NCBI RefSeq assembly: GCF_000519005.1
Contig: NZ_JAER01000009.1
Coordinates: 1-64,000, forward strand
Source: Nocardioides sp. J54
GTDB lineage: Bacteria; Actinomycetota; Actinomycetes; Propionibacteriales; Nocardioidaceae
DNA: 64,000 bases
Reading direction: 5' to 3'
Shown here: positions 60,030-64,000 of the stretch, one piece after another
Layout: the number at the start of each line of letters is the position of its first letter
Position numbering within the stretch: the stretch's first letter is position 1
Notes under the pieces: model-generated
Told to the model about the DNA's origin: nothing
Database searches by the model: none
Seen by the model: only the letters and a program-made list of their open reading frames with translations
Translations under genes and position numbers: made by a program

Positions 60030-60886
60030 TGGCGGAGTCCGGGCTGGTCGTCGTCGACAAGCCCGCCGGCCTGACGTCCCACGCCGTCGTGGCGCGGGTG
60101 CGTCGTACCCTCGGCACGCGCAAGGTCGGCCACGCCGGCACCCTCGACCCGATGGCGACCGGCGTGCTGGTCCTCGGCGTCGAGCGCGCCACCCGGCTGC
60201 TCGGCCACCTCATGCTGACCGAGAAGACCTACTCGGCGACCGTGCGGCTCGGTGTCTCCACCACGACCGACGACGCCGAGGGCGAGGTCACTGCCACCGC
60301 GCCCGCGGCGCACCTCACCGAGGACGCCGTGCGCTCCGCGCTCTCCGCCTTCGAGGGCGACATCGAGCAGGTGCCCTCGACCGTGTCGGCCATCAAGGTC
60401 GACGGCAAGCGCGCCTACGCGCGCGCCCGCGCCGGCGAGGAGGTCGAGCTGAAGGCCAGGCCGGTGACCATCCACGAGATCGCCTGCGGCGACGTCCGCC
60501 GCGAGGGCGGCGCCGTCGACGTCGACATCCGGGTGCGCTGCTCCAGCGGCACCTACATCCGGGCCATCGCCCGCGACCTCGGCGCCGCGCTCGGCGTCGG
60601 CGGCCACCTGACCGCGCTGCGGCGCCACTCGGTGGGGGAGTTCGGCCTCGACGAGGCGAGCACCGACCTCGAGCACCTCGTCGTCACGCCGCTGGCCGAC
60701 GCGGCCCGGCGCAGCTTCCCCGCCCTCGACCTCGACGCCGCCCAGGCACAGGCTGTCCGGTTCGGCCGACCCCTGCCGCTGCCGATCGACGAGCTGACCG
60801 CGGTCTTCGCTCCCGGCGGGGAGTTCCTCGCGCTCTACCAGCCCCACGGCAGCCACGCGAAGCCGGTCGCCGTCTTCGTCGGCTGA
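60029..60886 (+). CDS. truB: tRNA pseudouridine(55) synthase
   Basis: 285 residues with the catalytic aspartate D40 in GHAGTLDPMATGVLV, plus KPAGLTSHAVV and the YSATVRLGVSTTTDD region. It forms pseudouridine 55 in the T-arm of tRNAs. Normal length and operon place. Confidence 0.96.
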   Translation: MAESGLVVVDKPAGLTSHAVVARVRRTLGTRKVGHAGTLDPMATGVLVLGVERATRLLGHLMLTEKTYSATVRLGVSTTTDDAEGEVTATAPAAHLTEDAVRSALSAFEGDIEQVPSTVSAIKVDGKRAYARARAGEEVELKARPVTIHEIACGDVRREGGAVDVDIRVRCSSGTYIRAIARDLGAALGVGGHLTALRRHSVGEFGLDEASTDLEHLVVTPLADAARRSFPALDLDAAQAQAVRFGRPLPLPIDELTAVFAPGGEFLALYQPHGSHAKPVAVFVG

Positions 60887-60919
60887 TTCCCTATTGGGGA
60901 TCAGGCGTCAAGTGGCGGG

Positions 60920-61396
60920 TTGTTTGACGTCGTCGATGCCGGTTGTCAGGATCGTTGCGGCGACGGCCGGGTGGACGTGGGGGAGAAGATCACCTACCTC
61001 TTCGAGGTCACGAACACCGGCAGCCTGCGGGTGCGCGACATCCACGTTGTCGACCCGATGATCCAGGGCGGCGTCACCTGCCCGCAGACGGTGCTCGAGC
61101 CCGGGAAGATGATGACCTGCCGCGCCGTGCACGTGGTGCGGGCCCAGGACATCGTCGACGGCCGGGTCACCAACACGGCCCAGGCCGTGGGTGAGAGCGT
61201 GGTGTCGCCGGTGACCAGCGGCGAGGACACCGCCGTACTCACCGCCGTCCCGGACGGCCCGGACGGCCCCGGTGGCCCGACCACCGACGCGGGCCTGCCC
61301 GACACCGGCGGCCCGGCCCGCTGGTTGCTCCTGCTCGGCATCCTGGCCATGCTCGGCGGTGCCGGGCTGGTCCTCAGCGCCCGGCGGCGGGCGTGA
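60920..61396 (+). CDS. Fragmentary LPxTG-type surface protein (DUF11-like repeat)
   Basis: Up to 158 residues without any signal peptide. The body is one DUF11/DUF7507-like repeat (GEKITYLFEVTNTGSLRVRD, TNTAQAVGE), followed by a Gly/Pro/Asp linker and a sortase signal GLPDTGGPARWLLLLG with a hydrophobic stretch and RRR end. A surface protein needs export, so the N-terminus appears to be missing. The best start is TTG 60920 and no ribosome-binding site is evident. It is probably the 3' remnant of a larger gene that has been inserted between truB and ribF. Confidence 0.6.
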   Translation: MFDVVDAGCQDRCGDGRVDVGEKITYLFEVTNTGSLRVRDIHVVDPMIQGGVTCPQTVLEPGKMMTCRAVHVVRAQDIVDGRVTNTAQAVGESVVSPVTSGEDTAVLTAVPDGPDGPGGPTTDAGLPDTGGPARWLLLLGILAMLGGAGLVLSARRRA

Positions 61397-61452
61397 CGGC
61401 CGGCGGACCCCGACGGGGCCGACCAGACCGACGAGCGACACCGAGGAGAACC

Positions 61453-61899
61453 ATGAAGACCCTGCCAGCCGCAGCCACGGCCCTCGTGGCGCTGCTCGCG
61501 CTCGGCGCGTGCGGCGACGACGAGCCGAAGGGCGGGTCGACGTCGAAGGGCGAGGACACCGCGTCGGTCGACCCCTCGCGGGTCTCGCCGACCGACCTGC
61601 CCGAGGTCCCCGAGCTGAAGGGCTCGAAGGGCGCGGTCGCCGACGCCAGCTTCGGGCAGTGCACGGCCGCCCCCGGTGAGCAGAAGGTCAGCGGCACGGT
61701 GACGAACTCGACGCGGCAGGCGACCGACTACGTCGTCACCGTGAGCTGGATCAACGAGACCTACGACGTGCTCGCCCGCGGGGTGGCAGTCCTGGAGGAC
61801 CTCGCGGCCGGCGCGTCGGAGGACTTCGAGGTCTCGGCGTCCGTCCCGGAGGACGCCGACACGTGCACCTTCCACGTCGCCCGGGGCGAGGTGCGTTGA
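61453..61899 (+). CDS. Putative lipoprotein with FxLYD-like domain
   Basis: 148 residues: signal peptide with lipobox LGAC, an acidic Ser/Lys linker, then a beta domain from SFGQCTAAPGEQKVSG to the C-terminus (TVTNSTRQATDYVVTVSW, GASEDFEV), similar to FxLYD domains of secreted actinobacterial proteins. Function unknown. GAGGAG lies 6 nt before ATG 61453. Confidence 0.8.
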   Translation: MKTLPAAATALVALLALGACGDDEPKGGSTSKGEDTASVDPSRVSPTDLPEVPELKGSKGAVADASFGQCTAAPGEQKVSGTVTNSTRQATDYVVTVSWINETYDVLARGVAVLEDLAAGASEDFEVSASVPEDADTCTFHVARGEVR

Positions 61900-61967
61900 C
61901 CGGTCCGGGCGACGGTGCGGCCCGCCTCGGTTCAACGGGGAGGGCCGCATGTGCAAGAGTTGCCGCC

Positions 61968-62915
61968 GTGCGAGTGTGGCGCGACTTCTCCGAGGTGCCG
62001 AGCGATCTCGGCCGCACGGCGGTGACCATCGGCAACTTCGACGGCATGCACCTGGGCCACCAGCACGTCGTACGACGCGCGCGCGAGGTGGCCGGCGAGG
62101 TCGGCGTCGACCACGTGGTGGCCGTGACCTTCGACCCGCACCCGATCGCGGTGCTGCGGCCCGAGCACGCCCCGCCCACGCTGACGACCATCGAGGAGCG
62201 GCTGCAGCTGCTCCACGAGGCCGGCGTCGACGACGTGCTCGTCATCCCGTTCTCCCGCGACATCGCGGCGTGGACGCCGCACGAGTTCATCGACCGGATC
62301 CTGCTCGACACGCTGCACGTGCGTGCGGTCGTCGTCGGCGCGAACTTCCGCTTCGGCAACCGCGCCGCCGGTGACTGCAACCTGCTGCGGGCGGTCGGCG
62401 CCGAGCACGACTTCGTCCTCGAGGAGGTCACCCTCGACGGCGGGCCCCAGGTCTGGTCGTCCACCTACGTGCGCACCTGCCTCGCGGCCGGCGACGTGGC
62501 CGGCGCCGCCGAGGCGCTGGGCCGCCCGTTCACGACCCGCGGCGAGGTCATCGAGGGCGACAAGCGTGGGCGCGAGCTCGGCTACCCGACCGCCAACGTC
62601 GGGGTCCGCCCGGGCGCGGCCGCGCCCGCCGACGGCGTGTACGCCGGCCGGCTGACCGTCCTCGACGGCCCGGACGCCGGTTCGACGTACCCCGCCGCCA
62701 TCAGCGTCGGCACCAACCCGACCTTCGCGGGCGAGCGGGAGCGCCGGGTCGAGTCCTACGTGCTCGACCGCACCGACCTCCAGCTCTACGGCCGCGAGGT
62801 CGAGGTGGAGTTCGTCGAGCGCCTGCGCGGCATGGTCCGCTTCGACTCCGTCGACGCCCTGCTGACGGCGATGGCCGACGACGTGGTGCGGGCCCGGACG
62901 GTCCTCACCGACTGA
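61968..62915 (+). CDS. ribF: Bifunctional riboflavin kinase/FMN adenylyltransferase
   Basis: 315 residues: an N-terminal FAD synthetase domain (TIGNFDGMHLGHQHVV, VVVGANFRFGNRAAGD) and a C-terminal riboflavin kinase domain (GDKRGRELGYPTANV, AISVGTNPTF). Makes FMN and FAD. GTG 61968 follows AAGAGT by 7 nt. Its usual place is right after truB, so the two genes before it are additions. Confidence 0.95.
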   Translation: MRVWRDFSEVPSDLGRTAVTIGNFDGMHLGHQHVVRRAREVAGEVGVDHVVAVTFDPHPIAVLRPEHAPPTLTTIEERLQLLHEAGVDDVLVIPFSRDIAAWTPHEFIDRILLDTLHVRAVVVGANFRFGNRAAGDCNLLRAVGAEHDFVLEEVTLDGGPQVWSSTYVRTCLAAGDVAGAAEALGRPFTTRGEVIEGDKRGRELGYPTANVGVRPGAAAPADGVYAGRLTVLDGPDAGSTYPAAISVGTNPTFAGERERRVESYVLDRTDLQLYGREVEVEFVERLRGMVRFDSVDALLTAMADDVVRARTVLTD

Positions 62916-62937
62916 CGGACCGGGAGCGCTGAGCGAC

Positions 62938-63957
62938 ATGGTCCGCGACCAGTCCAGTGCCGTCAGGGCCGCCGAGCGCTGGTTCGTCGACCACGGCCTG
63001 CCCTACTTCGTCGACGACCAGCGCGCGGCCGTCGCGCGCGGGCTGCGACGCTCCCGGCTGGTCGTGGTCTTCACCGTCGCGGCCGTCGTCGGCGCGGCGG
63101 CCGGCACCGGTGCCGGCGCCGTCCTCGGAGCCTCCGCGGGCCTCGGCGCGGGGATGACCGTCGCCGGCGTCGTGGTCGCGACCTACGCCGTGGCGACGCT
63201 GCGGGCCTGGCTGATCGTCGGCTGGGCGGTGCGGCGCACGCTGCGCTCATTCGGCCTGGTCCTGCCCCTCGTCACGCGGGCCCTGCCCCTGCTCCTGCTC
63301 TTCATCACCTTCCTGTTCATCAACGCCGAGGTCTGGCAGGTCGCGGCGAGCCTGGACGGCGGCGTGCTGTGGGTGGCGGTGCTGCTCTTCGCCGGCATCG
63401 CCGTCCTGTTCCTGCTCACCCGGCTGCCGGAGGAGCTCGACGACGTCGACCAGACGGTCGAGTCCGCCCAGCTGGTCACCGCCTGCACCGGCACGCCGCT
63501 CGAGGCGGCCGCGCGCGGGCTGGCCGACCGCGTCGAACGGGTCGGCGCCGTCGACGCCCAGGTCTCCGGGCTGCAGCGGGCCAACCTCGTGTTGGTGCTG
63601 CTGGTCGCGCAGACCGTGCAGGTCCTGCTGCTCGCCGTCGCGGTGTTCGCGTTCTTCATCCTCTTCGGGGCGGTGGCGATGGCGCCGGACGTGGTCAGCA
63701 GCTGGACCGGCGGGCCGCTGCACGTGGTCGACGGCGTGGTCGGGGAGTGGCTCGGCGAACGGGTCAGCCTCGAGCTGCTGCGCGTCTCGACCTTCCTCGC
63801 GGCCTTCAGCGGCCTCTACTTCACGGTGTACGCCGTCACCGACGAGCTCTACCGCAAGCAGTTCTTCTCGGTGGTGATCCGCGAGCTCGAGCGGGCGGTC
63901 AGCGCCCGGGTCGCCTACCGGTCGCTGCGCGACGCGGTGGGGGAGGAGCCGGCGTGA
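62938..63957 (+). CDS. Conserved polytopic membrane protein, unknown
   Basis: 339 residues with about six to seven membrane segments: helices near 40-62, 66-90, 105-130, 142-160, 212-245 and 275-305. Between them lies a charged cytoplasmic part, EELDDVDQTVESAQ. I cannot assign a function. The C-terminus EELERAVSARVAYRSL is amphipathic. Starts 22 nt after ribF. Confidence 0.75.
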   Translation: MVRDQSSAVRAAERWFVDHGLPYFVDDQRAAVARGLRRSRLVVVFTVAAVVGAAAGTGAGAVLGASAGLGAGMTVAGVVVATYAVATLRAWLIVGWAVRRTLRSFGLVLPLVTRALPLLLLFITFLFINAEVWQVAASLDGGVLWVAVLLFAGIAVLFLLTRLPEELDDVDQTVESAQLVTACTGTPLEAAARGLADRVERVGAVDAQVSGLQRANLVLVLLVAQTVQVLLLAVAVFAFFILFGAVAMAPDVVSSWTGGPLHVVDGVVGEWLGERVSLELLRVSTFLAAFSGLYFTVYAVTDELYRKQFFSVVIRELERAVSARVAYRSLRDAVGEEPA

Positions 63958-64000
63958 CCGGCCAGCCCCGCCAGTCCCGCCGGCCGCGCCAACCTGTGGT
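63954..64000 (+). CDS. Start of a further gene, truncated by window end
   Basis: GTG 63954 overlaps the stop of the membrane protein and opens a frame with MTGQPRQSRRPRQPVV, which runs off the end. Too short to identify; the 4-nt overlap makes a real gene plausible. Confidence 0.35.
   Translation, partial: MTGQPRQSRRPRQPV

Overview
This is a contiguous piece of a high-GC actinobacterial chromosome. The gene order, the many GTG starts, the actinobacterial-type NusA, NucS, mycobacterial-style ATP synthase locus and Rip1-dxr-ispG cluster all fit this; by general feel it is closest to Nocardioides and relatives in the Propionibacteriales (inference, no search was run). I see no rRNA, tRNA, CRISPR array, phage or transposase. 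Almost all of it is ordinary chromosomal backbone.

Layout. 1-371: non-coding, with a palindromic dispersed repeat. 372-12892: rpmE-prfA-prmC-tsaC-wecA-(AtpI-like)-atpZ-atpBEFHAGDC-DUF2550, the same order as the Mycobacterium tuberculosis ATP synthase region but with separate b and delta subunits. 12903-18774: a drug:H+ antiporter, a SWIM/SNF2 helicase, a hypothetical gene and a cobalamin adenosyltransferase. 18902-24724: a STAS protein, ethylmalonyl-CoA mutase (ecm), an ArsC-like protein, a lysine-rich Cys-cluster protein plus ferritin behind a DtxR/IdeR-like box, a DUF952 membrane protein and an LCP ligase. 24737-33120: NucS mismatch endonuclease, DUF167, an unusual 3-hydroxyacyl-CoA dehydrogenase, an alpha/beta hydrolase, a secreted endonuclease I, a CGNR regulator with a divergent EamA exporter, and an AI-2E permease with a FilP-like coiled coil. 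33291-41100: crotonyl-CoA carboxylase/reductase (ccr), the 5-oxoprolinase operon pxpABC, epimerase, thiolase, MeaB and a polysaccharide deacetylase. 41184-46533: dxr-rip1-ispG, a broken homocysteine methyltransferase gene and a GNAT. 46538-53201: TetR with a divergent Tat-exported FAD oxidoreductase, proS, a succinyl-CoA:acetate CoA-transferase and a HAD protein. 53202-53501: a gene-poor, repeat-rich stretch. 53502-64000: a DUF4439 pair, then rimP-nusA-ylxR-infB-rbfA-truB-(two surface/lipoprotein genes)-ribF and a membrane protein.

How it fits together. Several scattered genes belong to one metabolic theme, assimilation of acetyl-CoA through the ethylmalonyl-CoA route: thiolase (37702), 3-hydroxyacyl-CoA dehydrogenase (25916), ccr (33291), epimerase (37109), ecm (19339), and the B12 support proteins MeaB and adenosyltransferase. 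Three of them (ecm, the dehydrogenase, ccr) carry the same 14-bp palindrome TTACC-N4-GGTAR in their promoter regions, which I read as an unassigned shared operator. This and an in-frame 67-bp palindromic insertion inside pxpB are the two observations most worth following. Many genes here start 6-8 nt after a TANNNT -10 box, so leaderless transcription looks common.
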